DNA of 64,000 nt from Antitrichia curtipendula (GCA_951230915.1 OX579638.1:10558696-10622695), one strand, 5' to 3'; positions 35,986 to 47,417 are shown, numbered from the stretch's first letter. Numbers and translations: made by a program. The notes: generated from the sequence alone by a model not told the origin.

Positions 35986-36931
35986 TTAACCCCTAAAGGA
36001 CCGAGGCCACTTTTCTGCCAAAAAACACTCACAATTGCCATTTATGTAGCAAAGAGTAAAAAAATCTGAAAATTGTTTTTTTTATCATCTGACCATAGGA
36101 TCTTACACACAACTAGAATGAAAATGTGTGAAAAAAATTTAAGAATTTTTGACCGCTTACATTGAAAGATATATGCGTTAAAAGTGAAAAAATCAATTTT
36201 TTCAGCACATTGCTGGACTAGAATTTATAACTTTGAACATTTTTAACTTAAAAATTTCGCACTACAAAATTTAGAGCTTTATATTATTACAGTAGAAAAT
36301 TGATTTTAGATGAAATTTTTTTTTTTAAAAACTTAATTTTCATTCTTCAAAAAATTGTTAAGTAGAAGCAGGTATGAGATAGAAGGAAAATCTAAAATGT
36401 TAATGTATTTTAGGTGGAATTAAAATGCACTAATCCCCAACGGTGAGATTATTCTAGCAAGTAAATTGAACCATGCAAAAAAAAGAATTTTGAAAAATTA
36501 CAAAAATTGCGTTCAGAATTGCATCCCACAAGTTTTTTTCTTCAAGAAAATGCTCTAACTGCCCAAAAAACAAGAATGTCTTTAACTTTCTCATATCAAA
36601 TCCAAATGACATGAATCAAAGCTTTCTAGATAGACAAAAATATAATATACAAGAAAAAAAATTTGAAGAAAAAAAATTGAAGGAAAAAAATTCAATTTTT
36701 TGCAAATTTTTTTTTGCTGCCTGGATTGCCCTCCGTCCCCTGTTTTCAGCATATCTGGTCATAACTTTTGTTCCCGGGCATCAATTGTGAAAAAATTATA
36801 TTCCCACAAAGCTTATCAATTTTTCTATCTTTGGATAAAATTTTAGTAACTAACAACAAAATTTCAGCCTGTAGGTACCTACCCCAAAACGCATTTGTAC
36901 CTTGAAGGGACAATGGTCCTTTAGGGGTTAA
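35986..36931. mobile_element. TTAA-flanked element, subfamily I, 946 bp
   Basis: The terminal inverted repeats CCCCTAAAGGACC are perfect over 13 bp and directly flanked by TTAA (35986-35989 and 36928-36931). The left end continues into GCCAAAAAACACTCACAATT. The right end carries an imperfect TTGTACC..AGGGACAA hairpin just inside the repeat. There is no open frame of useful size, so it is a non-autonomous element. It abuts the nested stack on its left. Confidence 0.85.
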
Positions 36932-37510
36932 ATGCCCAAGGCACCAAAATGTGACGTTAGAAATATTTTGAAGCTAAATAAAATCCAACCAAGTTGCTAT
37001 TTTTTAGTAGTTCATTTTTTTGGAAAAATCTTTTTGAAGTTTAATTTTAGCATTATAAATTCAATTTTGAAAATGAATGTAATTGATTTTTCTATTTAAG
37101 ATTATGAGCAAGGGTATCCAATGCAATCTTGACTTTCTATAGTGTTGAGAGCTCTTAAAATTGAGCCTCAAATACACTAGATCTTGGAGGAAAAAACACA
37201 ATAGAAATTCATTTAATAAAAAACTTAGAGTAGATTTTCAAAAGTTTTAAAATGATTGGGGCTGTGCATGTTAGGCCTTATAACCTCATATTTTTTGGTA
37301 GCCATTTTTTTAGATTTGACATGTTAAAAGAGGATTGAAAGATTTTCGTAGTTTTAACACCCTCATGATCAAACATTACAATATTTCAATCTATAAGTGA
37401 TATTGTTGCATTTTCTTTTCTTATGTGATCTCTAACATGTCTAGTTTGAATTCCTTTGGTTACAACTCAAAAAAACTGAAAAAAATTATCAAAATTTAGG
37501 GCATTTAGGG

Positions 37511-37830
37511 TTAATCCCCAAAGGACCATTTGTCCCCTTGGAGGACAAAATGCCGGTCTGAGTAGGCTTATGTAATCTCAAATTTTAGCCAAATTTTTTG
37601 GAAATTTCTGAAATTGTATAGTTTTGCAAAAGCTTTGTGTATATATATAATTCTTGTTTCATTGGATGTTGTATGAAGAAGTTATGAACATTTGTTGGAA
37701 AAATTGAAATCTTTGGGCTGGTTGGACTGCCAAGTGTGCTCTGACTTTGGGAGGGGCAGAGACCGGGTCCCTTCATTTCCCATTGACACAAGGGAACAAA
37801 CCGGGTCCCTTCATTTCTCATTGTCCAAAA
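37511..37830. mobile_element. TTAA-element end fragment, subfamily I
   Basis: TTAATCCCCAAAGGACC is followed by the hairpin TTTGTCCCCTTGGAGGACAA. The bases just left (GGGCATTTAGGG) look like the opposite end of another copy sharing the same TTAA. Inside, a GACCGGGTCCCTTCATTTCC-like block is duplicated (37755-37825). The right part is lost. Confidence 0.6.
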
Positions 37831-38236
37831 GACTTTGGATGATTAATGCCTTCTAATTTCAATAAAAATTACAAATTATTTATTTTTATTTTTTATTTTT
37901 TGAATGTGTTGAAAGTAAATAAATGTTTTAATCCACCATTGGGATTTTAAAATTTTAAAATTATGAGACTCAAAAACCGTCTGCCAGAAAAGCTAGTGTA
38001 TTGTTTATTTTTTGGACGTAATGTCATTGTAAGATTTTTTTGGAGATGCTCCACATACTTTTGGGGAGGTGCTCCATATATTTGTTTGGAGTGCAATTTT
38101 GTGGAAGTATACATAAGAGAGTTATTAAATATTGAAGTTTTTATGCATTCAAAAATTAAATTTGACTGGGACAACAACACAAGGCACACTACTCCATACC
38201 TTAATTTTGCTTGTTTATTTGTTTTGTTTGTCACAT

Positions 38237-38460
38237 CAATGACGCTATTCTGTAAGCCTGCGAGCGTGAGCCTATGAGCGTGGAGCAAGGATTTTGTGAG
38301 CGTTAAGCTCAAAGATTTACAGAAGCATCAAAATCCTGAATTATATTTCTAAAAATAGATTCCATTAATAAGTTTTTGCCAAAACTTACTATTTTTTGTA
38401 AATTTTAGTGTTTATTACCATGGACCTATTACCGTGTACCTAATACCGTGGTTGCGTAGA
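38237..38460. repeat. GAGC head with ACCGTGG tail
   Basis: A head CTGCGAGCGTGAGCC is followed about 150 bp later by a tail with TATTACCGTG repeated three times. The same pair occurs at 26754-26970 and inverted at 40440-40640. It is the short form of the GAGC module family. Confidence 0.55.
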
Positions 38461-39213
38461 ATTCAAATGAAAATGAAAATTTTTAGAATTTTTTAAAATA
38501 ACTATAAAAAACATACATTATAAAAGTGAATAATTCAATTGATGTAAAAGACAAATGCATATGGAAATAGATTTGTATAGAATACTAGTTGATCACTATC
38601 TTAAAATAATGTGGGTCTTTTAGGGCCAACGAGAGGGTTCCAATAATTTCTTCTTGATACATTGCAATTGTATTTTATAAAAAAAATTGGTAAAGAAGAT
38701 TATTTTAATACCTAATAATCATTGTCAAACAAAATTTTATTTTGCTTAATCATTATCTTGTAGCAACAAAGGTCTTTTCAATGAGAGGGTATTGTCACTT
38801 CTCTCTTGATTTGTAGGTTGATGGACTTATATAGATTTAAGAAAAAAAATCATTAATAGGAATTCATCATGTGCGGAAAGAGCTTAGCCACACCACTTTT
38901 CATTTTGTTGATTACTATTTTAAAGTAGCATGGGTCTTCTTGGGCTAATGGGAGATACCTATACTTCTATCTTAATGTGCTAATAATCAAAATTAGTAAG
39001 ATTTTAGAAAAAATATTTGGTTAATAAGATTTTTTTTGTATAGAACAAGCTTAGCTATACCAAATTTTTGATTAGTTGACCACCATCTTTCTTTAGAAAA
39101 TCTTGGAGGATTCAATTCTTCTGTATTGATCTAAAATAATTGTTTGGTTGATCACTTCTTTTTTTCTACTTGGTACCTCTCGGCACCAAGAGGAAGATTC
39201 AATACTTGCCATC

Positions 39214-40140
39214 TAAACCCCTAAAGGCTCATGGGTGTTTTCTCCTAAAAACCTCTCAAAACTGCCATTTCTGCTGCATTCACTTAAGAGAACAATTTTT
39301 TTTTTTTTTTCAAATCTAACCATAAAATCTTGCACTTCACTTGTCTAAGATCATGTGGTAAAAATTTCATCAAGTTTGACCGTACGGATTGGAAGATATA
39401 AGCATTCAAAGTTAGAAAATATCCATTTTTGAAGTGCAAGTTTGCAATTTCAGCTGGTTTCAGCTGCCATTTGTGGAAATTTCTTGCACTACATACTTTG
39501 AATAAAACATTTTTTTAACTATATAACGAAGTTCAGAGTCTAGGAAAAAGTTTTCAAGAAAAATAAATTTAATCTTCATACTTCAAAAAATTGTTAAGTA
39601 GAAGTAGGTCTCAGATTGAACAAAAAGCTAATTTGTTAATAGCTCAAAAATGGAATTGAAACATGATAATTCCAATGCTAAGGGATTTAGAAAGGACACT
39701 TAACCCTAACCCCCCAAAAAATTGAAAAATATTGAAAATCACATTCAAGATTGAGTCCTATAGTTATTTTTTTGAAGAAGATGCTTAGATTGCCTAAAAA
39801 ATAAGATTGGCCATAACTTTCTCATTGTTACTCCAAATTGAAAAAGCCAAAGCTTCACTAATATGTACAAACATATTATTCAAGGGAGAATTTTTTTTTA
39901 AAAAATTTTCTGACTTTTTGAGATTTTTTGGTACTGCCTGCCAAATTGAATTTTGGGCTTTTTGAGGTATAAATTTTGCATACAAGCACCATTTGAAATA
40001 AAAATTATATATTCACAAAGCTTATCACTTTTTTAGACTTGCGGAAAATTTTTAGAAAGTTCCACTAAAATTGGAGACCACAAATACTTGCCCGAAGTCC
40101 ATTTTGTCCCCCAAAGAAACAATTGGCCTTTAGGAGGTAA
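39214..40140 (-). mobile_element. TTAA-type element, subfamily I (inverted relative to 41138-42078)
   Basis: CCCCTAAAGG at 39218 and GCCTTTAGGAGG near 40136 are the ends; the flanking TTAA has decayed to TAAA and GTAA. The interior is highly similar to 41138-42078 on the opposite strand, so the two copies form a large inverted repeat about 1 kb apart. Confidence 0.75.
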
Positions 40141-40175
40141 TGTGCTACTTTTTGAACTTTGATAATTTTTTAATA

Positions 40176-40336
40176 ATCACTCTTGTCTATTGCCTTGGTA
40201 CCTCTCGGAGCCGAGAGGAGCCCCCAAGCATAAAAAGAAATAAATAAATAAATAATTTTTTTATTTTATTTATTTATTTTTAGCTTGCGGGCTCCTCTCG
40301 GCGCCAAGAGGTACCAAGGCAATAGACGAGAGTGAT
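40176..40336. mobile_element. 161-bp foldback MITE
   Basis: The arms ATCACTCTTGTCTATTGCC and, on the other side, GGCAATAGACGAGAGTGAT are near-perfect inverted repeats. They extend through GGTACCTCTCGG and GAGAGGAGCCC for about 54 bp, separated by an A/T-rich (AAAT)n loop. A partial copy of the arm (TTGGTACCTCTCGGCACCAA) lies at about 39171-39190, on the far side of the TTAA element. Confidence 0.75.
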
Positions 40337-40439
40337 CAAAATTTTTTTAATCTAAATGAAACAACTTGAATCAATTTCAAATGAATTTTAATTAATCACC
40401 AATTTTTCTTCTTCAAATTTAGTAAAGTCCAATAAATAG

Positions 40440-40640
40440 CACATTGAGGTTGTTTATGGGACTATAGTAATAGGTCCACGATAATAGATCCATGGTAATA
40501 GATTTATGAAAACAGGTGCTAAAATTTATCAAAAATAATAAAGTTTGAACAAATTGTTTTGATTAAAAATCTCTAATATTTCTATGCTCACAAGCTCACA
40601 GGCTCACAAGCTCACAAGCTCACGCTCACATGCTCACAGA
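40440..40640 (-). repeat. GAGC head with ACCGTGG tail, inverted copy
   Basis: GCTCACAAGCTCACAGGCTC repeats (40585-40637) and CCACGATAATAGATCCATGG at about 40478 are the reverse complements of the 38237-38460 head and tail. Confidence 0.55.
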
Positions 40641-41137
40641 ATAGCAACCCTAGGGATGCACTGGCTTGGTTTTATAACATTTTTAGCTATGATGTGAGAG
40701 TTATTGAATTTGTTTGTTTTGTTTTGTTTTGTTTGATTTGCTTTGTTTTGTTTGTTGCATTGAGATCTCTTGGACCATGTGTCCCCCGGAGGCATGCTTG
40801 GTACCATGGAAAAGCTCTTAGCAAGGAAGGATGCACTAGCTTGATTTTGTAGCATTTTGAACTACGATGTAAGAGTTGTTGTATTTCAAAGTTATTTTTA
40901 ACTAAAAAATAAAAAAAATATAGTGATATGTTTGGTACCATTGGAATGCTCTTGGCAAGGGGAGTGTACAGGTGTGGTTTCATGACATTTGGCCCCACGA
41001 TATCAAAGTTATCAAATTTTAAAGTTGTTGTTGAACGAAAACGTTGAAGAAAATGACTATATTCTTTAGGGGTGTATTTAGTGCTGTAGGAAAGCTCTTT
41101 GACAAGGAGGAGGATATGGGCTTGGATTTGTGACATT

Positions 41138-42078
41138 TTAACCCCTAACGGCCCATTGTCCCCTTGGGGGACAAAATGGATTTCGGGTAGGTACCTACGG
41201 TCTCTAATTTTAGCAAAACTTTCTAAAACTTTTCTACAAGTTAGAAAAAGTGATAAGCTTTGTGAATATATTATTTTTATTTTTATTGGTGCCCGTATGC
41301 AAACGTTATACCACAAAAGCCCAAAATCCAATTCGGCGGGAAGCACCCAGGCATCACCAAAAAATCACAAAAAGTCAGAAAAAAAAATTTGATTTTTTTT
41401 TCATTTAATAATATGTTTGTACATACATGTGAAGCTTTGGCTTGTTCAATTTGGAATAATAATGAGAAAGTTATGGCCAATCTTATTTTTTGGGCAATCT
41501 AAGCATCTTCTATAAAAAAATAACTATAGGACTCAATCTTGAATGCGATTTTCAACATTTTTCAATTTTTTGGGGGGGATAGGGTTAAATTTTCTTTCTA
41601 AATCCTTTAGCATTGGAATTATCATGTTTCAATTCCATTTTTGAGCTATTAACAAATTAGCTTTTTGTTCAATTTGAGACCTACTTCTACTTAACAATTT
41701 TTTGAAGTATGAAGATTAAATTTATTTTTCTTGAAGTTTTTTTCCTAGACTCTGAACTTCGTTATATAGTTAAAAAAATGTTTTATTCAAAGTATGTAGT
41801 GCAAGAAATTTCCACAAATGGCAGCTGAAACCAGCTGAAATTGCAAACTTGCACTTCAAAAATGGATATTTTCTAACTTTGAACGCTTATATCTTCCAAT
41901 CCGTACGGTCAAACTTGATGAAATTTTTACCACATGATCTTAGACAAGTGAAGTGCAAGATTTTATGGTTAGATTTGGAAAAAAAAAAAAAAAAATTTGT
42001 TCTCTTAAGTGAACGCAGCAGAAGTGGCAGTTTTGAGAGGTTTTTAGCAGAAAACCCCCATGGGCATTTAGGGGTTAA
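41138..42078 (+). mobile_element. TTAA-flanked element, subfamily I, 941 bp
   Basis: TTAA (41138-41141) is followed by CCCCTAACGGCCC and the hairpin TTGTCCCCTTGGGGGACAA. The right end reads GGGCATTTAGGGG then TTAA (42075-42078). It is one of the best preserved copies and matches 39214-40140 on the other strand. No transposase is encoded. Confidence 0.85.
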
Positions 42079-42182
42079 ACTTCTAATTGAACTGTGGCAT
42101 CAACATAGGTCACACTACAGTAGTCAATTTTAAATGAGGTTTAGGGTCGGGTCTCCAACCGTTTTGAGCCAAGGGAGGTGGC

Positions 42183-42310
42183 AGGGCTGGGGTGAACTGA
42201 CCCCTCGCTTGTCTCCAAGGGAAAAGCCTGAAATTTTTTATTTTTCACACATGATAAAACTTTCAAGTTTTGAATTCATATTTGCAATCAGAGACCCCAA
42301 ATTAGCTAGG
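42183..42310. mobile_element. Partial copy of the GGTGAACTGACC MITE
   Basis: GGTGAACTGACCCCTCGCTTG and the following 100 or so bases (GAAATTTTTTATTTTTCACA) match 1460-1590. The right inverted end is missing. Confidence 0.6.
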
Positions 42311-42329
42311 CTTATTTGTTACTTAATTT

Positions 42330-43055
42330 GTATGGTTAAATTCCATGAAATTTTAATATCATGATATTGAACAAGTGAAGTATAAGATCTCACGGTAAGA
42401 TTTAAAAAAAAATAATTTTTTTGCTTTCAAGGAAGAATATAGTTGAAATGACATTCTTGAATGGCTTTTTATAGAAAAATTGTCTTGGATCTTTATGGAT
42501 AAATTTTTTTTTTTTTTTCTAAGAGTACATACAAGACAAAAAAAAAATGTGAATTACTAATATCTCCAAGATTAGTTTAGAATGCACTAATCTCAATGGT
42601 GAGATTGCCTAGCTTAAAATTTGAACCATGCAAATCTATCTTTTTAATACAATAAAAATTGCATTCAAAAATGAATTCTACAAACTATTTTATCGAAAAA
42701 TTGCTTGTTTTGACCAAATAACTACGTTACTTTCAACTTTCATATAATTCATTCAAATGAATTACATCAAAAAAATTTGTATAGACAAATTGTAATCCAT
42801 GAGACAAATATATTTAAAAAATAAGCATTCAAAGTTTTCGAATTTGATTCCTTGTTTGCGCTCCCTTGTTTATAGCTTATTTGAACGTAACTTTTGTTCC
42901 CAGGCAACATTTCGACAAAACCTTTTATATCCATAAAGCAAATCAATTTGTTTAACTTCAAAAGAAGTTTCAAGAAATGAAGACAAAAATTCAACCCTTA
43001 GGTATTAGCCCAAATTCCCATTTGTCTCCAAATGGAATAGTGATCCTTCAGGAGT
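42330..43055. mobile_element. Degraded TTAA-element pieces
   Basis: 42330-42490 matches one end region of subfamily I (around AACAAGTGAAGTATAAGATC), and 42560-43055 the other half (ending CCCATTTGTCTCCAAATGG, then TCCTTCAGGAG). Both are much diverged, and neither outer TTAA survives. Confidence 0.5.
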
Positions 43056-43424
43056 TCATTGACATCTTTAATCTTGAATGAATGGAAGGAAAATAATATT
43101 TGTAATTTAAGAGCCAATCACTCTTTTTCCTTTCTCCATTCTTCTTAAAAGTTACAAGTGAAAACTATATTAAAAAACTATGTTCTTAAATAGGACATAT
43201 AGAAAAACTTCTTTGCAGATTTATAATTTATTCAATTATGCTTTAAAAAGTATGAAAAGACTTATGTTTGATTATTCATATCTTTCTTTGCTACAAAATG
43301 ACCTATAAATATTTGAATTTAAGGAAATGCAAGAGAAAATTAGATCAACCCTTGAATAACTGGTTCTTTAGCCTCTTATATATGACGAGCTTTCAATTGA
43401 CTTGAAAGATTTGCATAGAAGATC

Positions 43425-44037
43425 TTAATCCTTGAAGGACCATTTGTTCCTCTTTGTAGAACAATTTGAATCTAAGTGTGTTAGTTCATAATTTCATATT
43501 CACTTAATTTGTAGTGAACATCTTTGAAGTTTTTTAAGCTTATGCATATTTGCAATAGCTTTATAGACATGTAATTTTAATTTTAATTGGTGCATGGAAG
43601 AAAAAGTTGTTTCACAAAAAACAAAACTAAAGAATTGCGGGCAACATTAAAAAAACCACAAAATTCAAACCATTTTAAAAAAAAATTATCTACTTAAACT
43701 TTATATCTCTCTCTACCTATGAAGCTCAAAATCATTCTATTTGGACTAGAAATGAGAAAGTTGTGTACAATTTTATTTTTTGTAGCAATCTAAGCATCTT
43801 TTTGAAAAAACAACTTATCTAATTGATTTTTGAGTGCATTTTTTCCAAATTCCCTATATTTTAAAAAACAGGCTTAAATTTGCTTGTTAAAATAAGTTGC
43901 CAATTGGCATTATCATGATTAAATTCCATCTTGAAGATATTAATGCTTAACTTTTTTCTACAATATTGAATTCATATGTATTTAACAATTTTTCATTGAG
44001 TGAATTTTTTTTTTTTTTTTTTTTTTTCTACATTTTT
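43425..44037 (+). mobile_element. Truncated TTAA element, subfamily I
   Basis: TTAATCCTTGAAGGACC at 43425 plus a decayed hairpin (TTTGTTCCTCTTTGTAGAAC) marks the left end. The interior follows subfamily I and is cut where the next copy begins at about 44038. Confidence 0.6.
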
Positions 44038-44820
44038 AACTTATAAAGGACCAAGGCTTTTTTCCTAACAAAAACCATTCAAAACTGCTATTTCTATTGC
44101 AAAGAAAAAAAGAGTGTAAAAATTGATTCTTTTTTGCAAAACTAACAATAAATTCCTATACTAAACTAGTTTAAGAATGTGTAGAAGAAATTTTAGGAAC
44201 TTTGACCATGTAGATTGCAAGATAATTGCATTTGAAGTGAAAAAAACAAGATATTTTGAACTTTTCTTGACTAGCTTTTTGGGCTTTGAATCTTTTTAAC
44301 TCAAAATTTTTGCTCCACTAGTTTTGATTTTTTAATTTCCTAGGTTGATTAGTTCAGTTGAGAATCTAGGAAAAAAATTTAGGAGAAAAAAACTTCATTT
44401 TCACTCATTAAAAAATTGTTAAGTGTAGGTAAGTTCGATGCCAAAGAAAAAACTAAATTGTTAATGTCTTCAAAATGGAATTGAATTATGATAATTCCAA
44501 TGGTGAACTTATTCTAGCAAGTAAATAGAAACCTCTTAAATTTTTTTTTTTAAAATTTGAAAAATTGCATTCACAAATCAATTCTAAAATTTGTTTCTTC
44601 AAGAAGATGCTCAGATTGCCCAAAAAACTAAGATTGTCCTTAACTTTCTCATTTCTAGTTCAAAAAGAATGATTCAAAGCTTCACATATAGACAAAAATG
44701 CAAAGTTCAAGTAAAAAATTTCCAAAAAAATGATTTTGACTTTTTGTGTTTTTTTTTTTGCCCGCAATTCTGTAATTTTTCTTTTTGTGCCATAACTTTT
44801 GCAATGAGTCATAAAATCGA
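44038..44820 (-). mobile_element. Truncated TTAA element, opposite orientation
   Basis: TTAACTTATAAAGGACCAAG at 44038 is the other end type. The interior runs to GCCATAACTTTTGCAAT near 44812, where CACTA sequence starts. With 43425-44037 it forms an inverted pair. Confidence 0.6.
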
Positions 44821-45059
44821 TAAATATGACTGGCCGCAGAAATCACTGTAGATGACTGCAACATGACTGACATGAGTCATTACCGACGAGTCGCTTCGGA
44901 CATCAGCCATATTGTCAGTCATATTTTTTGGGGGGTATAATTATCCATAATTAGCCGTATTTTTTGCCAACAAGGCATATACTTTGACTATCTTTGTAGG
45001 CTTGATTTTTTTTTGAGTTGCCCGGGCAAATAAAAATAAATCCTACGTGGCATGTAACT

Positions 45060-45395
45060 CCATGTAGTCATTTTTTTGGCTGACGTGGAATATGACTGCG
45101 ATCAGTCATATTTTGGCTGACGTGGAATATGACTGCGGTCAGTCATATTTTTGCTAATGTGGCATATGATTGCAGTCAGTTATATTTTGGCTAATGTGGC
45201 ATATGACTGCGGTTAGTCATATTTTGGGTAATGTGGCATATGACTTTGTACAATCATACTTTTTGTAGATGTGGAATATGACTCTTGTTAGTCATATTTT
45301 TGAATGATGTGGAATATGACTCTTGTGAGTCATATTTTACTAATGTGAAATATGACTCTTATGAGTCATATTTTGGTTGATGTGGTAGTTCATAT
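45060..45395. repeat. 45-bp palindromic subterminal repeats, about seven copies
   Basis: Each unit contains ATATGACTGCGGTCAGTCAT (or variants with CTTGTGAG in the centre), itself nearly palindromic, separated by TTTGGCTGACGTGGA-like spacers. Confidence 0.7.
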
Positions 45396-45879
45396 GGATG
45401 TCATTGGTAGTTTATGACTAATTGCAGTCATATTTTGGAAAATACAAAGTCATATTTTGAAAAAGACTCCATGTAGTTAAAAATGAATATATATGATTTT
45501 AGAGATATACAAGAGATAATCATATTGGAAAGGAAGAATGTAAGAAGGAAAGCAACTCTCTTCATTGACATTTATTAGTCACCAATACAAAACATATATA
45601 CCACAATGAATCATTTCACAAAATCCAATAAGGCCTATATTTCTTACAATAATGTGAAGATGGCTCTATTGGGTTGCAAGTAGCCTCCAATGACTTTGTT
45701 TCAACTTTTGATGCCTGCATAAACAATTATAAAAATGGGAGGTTAATTTTTAGTGAATGAACAAGAAAGCTCAACCTTCAAAGGCTTACAACAACACAAA
45801 ATATGTAGCTCAAGTTTAAGGTAGGAAAAATAAGAATGGTGATGGAGAAAACAAGAAGAAAAATAGACAAGTACTAAGA

Positions 45880-46220
45880 GATAACATGAAACAAGATACA
45901 AAAAACAACAATTAAGACACAATAAGAAATAAGAAGCAACAATTAAGACACAACAAGAAACAAGAGTTAAGATGCAACAAAAAGAAACAAGAAGCAACAA
46001 CTAAGACACAACAAGAAACAAGAGTTAAGATGCAACAAAAAGAAACAAGAAGCAACAACTAAGACACAACAAGAAACAAGAGTTAAGATGCAACAAAAAA
46101 AACAAGAAGCAACAAGAAGCAACAACTAAGATACAATAAGAAACAAGAGTTAAGATGCAACAAAAAGAAATAAGAAGCAAGAATTAAAAAGTAACAAGAA
46201 GAAACAAAAAACAAGAACTA
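45880..46220. repeat. 58-bp minisatellite, purine-rich
   Basis: A unit starting CAAGAGTTAAGATGCAACAA recurs at 45961, 46019, 46077 and 46144 (58-bp spacing, then 67), with looser copies on both sides. It lies in the middle of the CACTA element. Confidence 0.75.
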
Positions 46221-47397
46221 AGAAGAAGAAAGAGTTAAAACGTTAGAGAAAGAAAGAGTTTAGATGCAACAACAAGAAATAAGAAGCATGATTAGAACTA
46301 AGAAGCAACAAGAAAGAAGAATTAAAATGCAATAAAAGACAACAATTAAGAAACAAAAAATAAGAAGCAATAACAAGTATAAACTAAGAGACAATAAAAG
46401 GCAAAGAAGAAGGGCCAAAAGAAGTGGCGGCTAGGGTTTCAAAACCCTAAAAAAGTGGTGACTAGGTTTCAAAATCCTAAAAAATAGGTGAATAGGATTT
46501 CAAAATCTTAAACAATGACTTGTCCAATTTTTTTTTGAATTGCCCGTATTTTTCTTGGGTTGCCCAAAACAAAAAAAATGACACTACCATGGAAATATGA
46601 CTGATAATATGACTTAGCGTTCCCCAAATATGTTCCCTACGTTCCCTATGAAGTACTTTAGTGTTCTTAATGGTCGTATAATGTATACTTGTGAAGTAAA
46701 AGGCCCAAAAATGACTGACAATCATATTTTGCAGTCATATTTTTCCTCAAGGTGTTGGCCTTCAAGAATATGACTGCAACTAGTCGTCAGTCATCCTTAG
46801 TCATATTTTTGCAGTCATAAAATACATGTTTTCTTGTAGTGTAATCTCACAACTCCTATGCTAGTTTCACACTTGAAATTCATATATATACGAATAAGCA
46901 AATTCTTTAAACATCTACATGGTTAAATTTTGAATTTTTTTTTTTGCTTCATTAAAGATAACTATAAGCCTATGTTCTTTTTTCATAAGAAAAATAGACT
47001 TCAAAAGGCTTAGGCATTTAGGGATGAAAGAACCATCCTTTCAAGTGTGAAAATGCTTCGACTTCCATTGGATGCTTAGATGAGCTCTTGTGGTGGTTTA
47101 GATAAATGATGATGTCTATTTAAGGCCTAAATATTGGTGGCACAAAATGAATATAAGACATACTGAGTAGGGGTATCTCACCAAAGTCACACTAACTAAA
47201 ATATCACAATTCAAAATATCATTATTTTGTACTAATTTCCACATTTGAGAGGCCATAGAAGCACTAATTTCGTAAGGGACACTAATTTTGCACCCTAGCT
47301 ATAAAATAAACTGATATTATTAGGCATCTTAAATGTAATTAGTTTAAATATTGAGGGGATGGGACTTGACCATTCAATTATGGATGGAAGCTTGATA

Positions 47398-47417
47398 GGG
47401 GGGGGGGGGGGGGGGGG
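47398..47417 (+). repeat. Run of 20 G
   Basis: An uninterrupted 20-G homopolymer in otherwise AT-rich DNA. The length may be affected by sequencing error. Confidence 0.85.

Larger units (their letters stand above)
34165..35987. repeat. Inverted TAAGGGAGAAGCACC ends around nested elements
   Basis: TAAGGGAGAAGCACC at about 34166-34180 is exactly complementary to GGTGCTTCTCCCTTA at about 35973-35987. The pair encloses the mariner-like element at 34315-35740. It could be the outermost of three nested elements or a chance product of stacked TTAA insertions; inward of the 15 bp the similarity stops. Confidence 0.4.
44822..46841. mobile_element. CACTA element with TATGACTG subterminal repeats
   Basis: The right end, reverse complemented, is CACTACAAGAAAACATG, a canonical plant CACTA terminus (ending 46841). 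The left side has a weaker CACTGTAGATGACTGC at 44844. Both flanks are crowded with TATGACTG and its complement AGTCATAT (44822-45475 and 46590-46825). The interior holds a purine-rich minisatellite and no transposase. The left boundary is approximate and no target duplication was found. Confidence 0.65.

Noticed and set aside
45743..46000. Minus-strand Leu/Cys/Ser-rich frame resembling a membrane protein
   Set aside because: Antisense of the purine-rich 58-bp minisatellite within the CACTA element.
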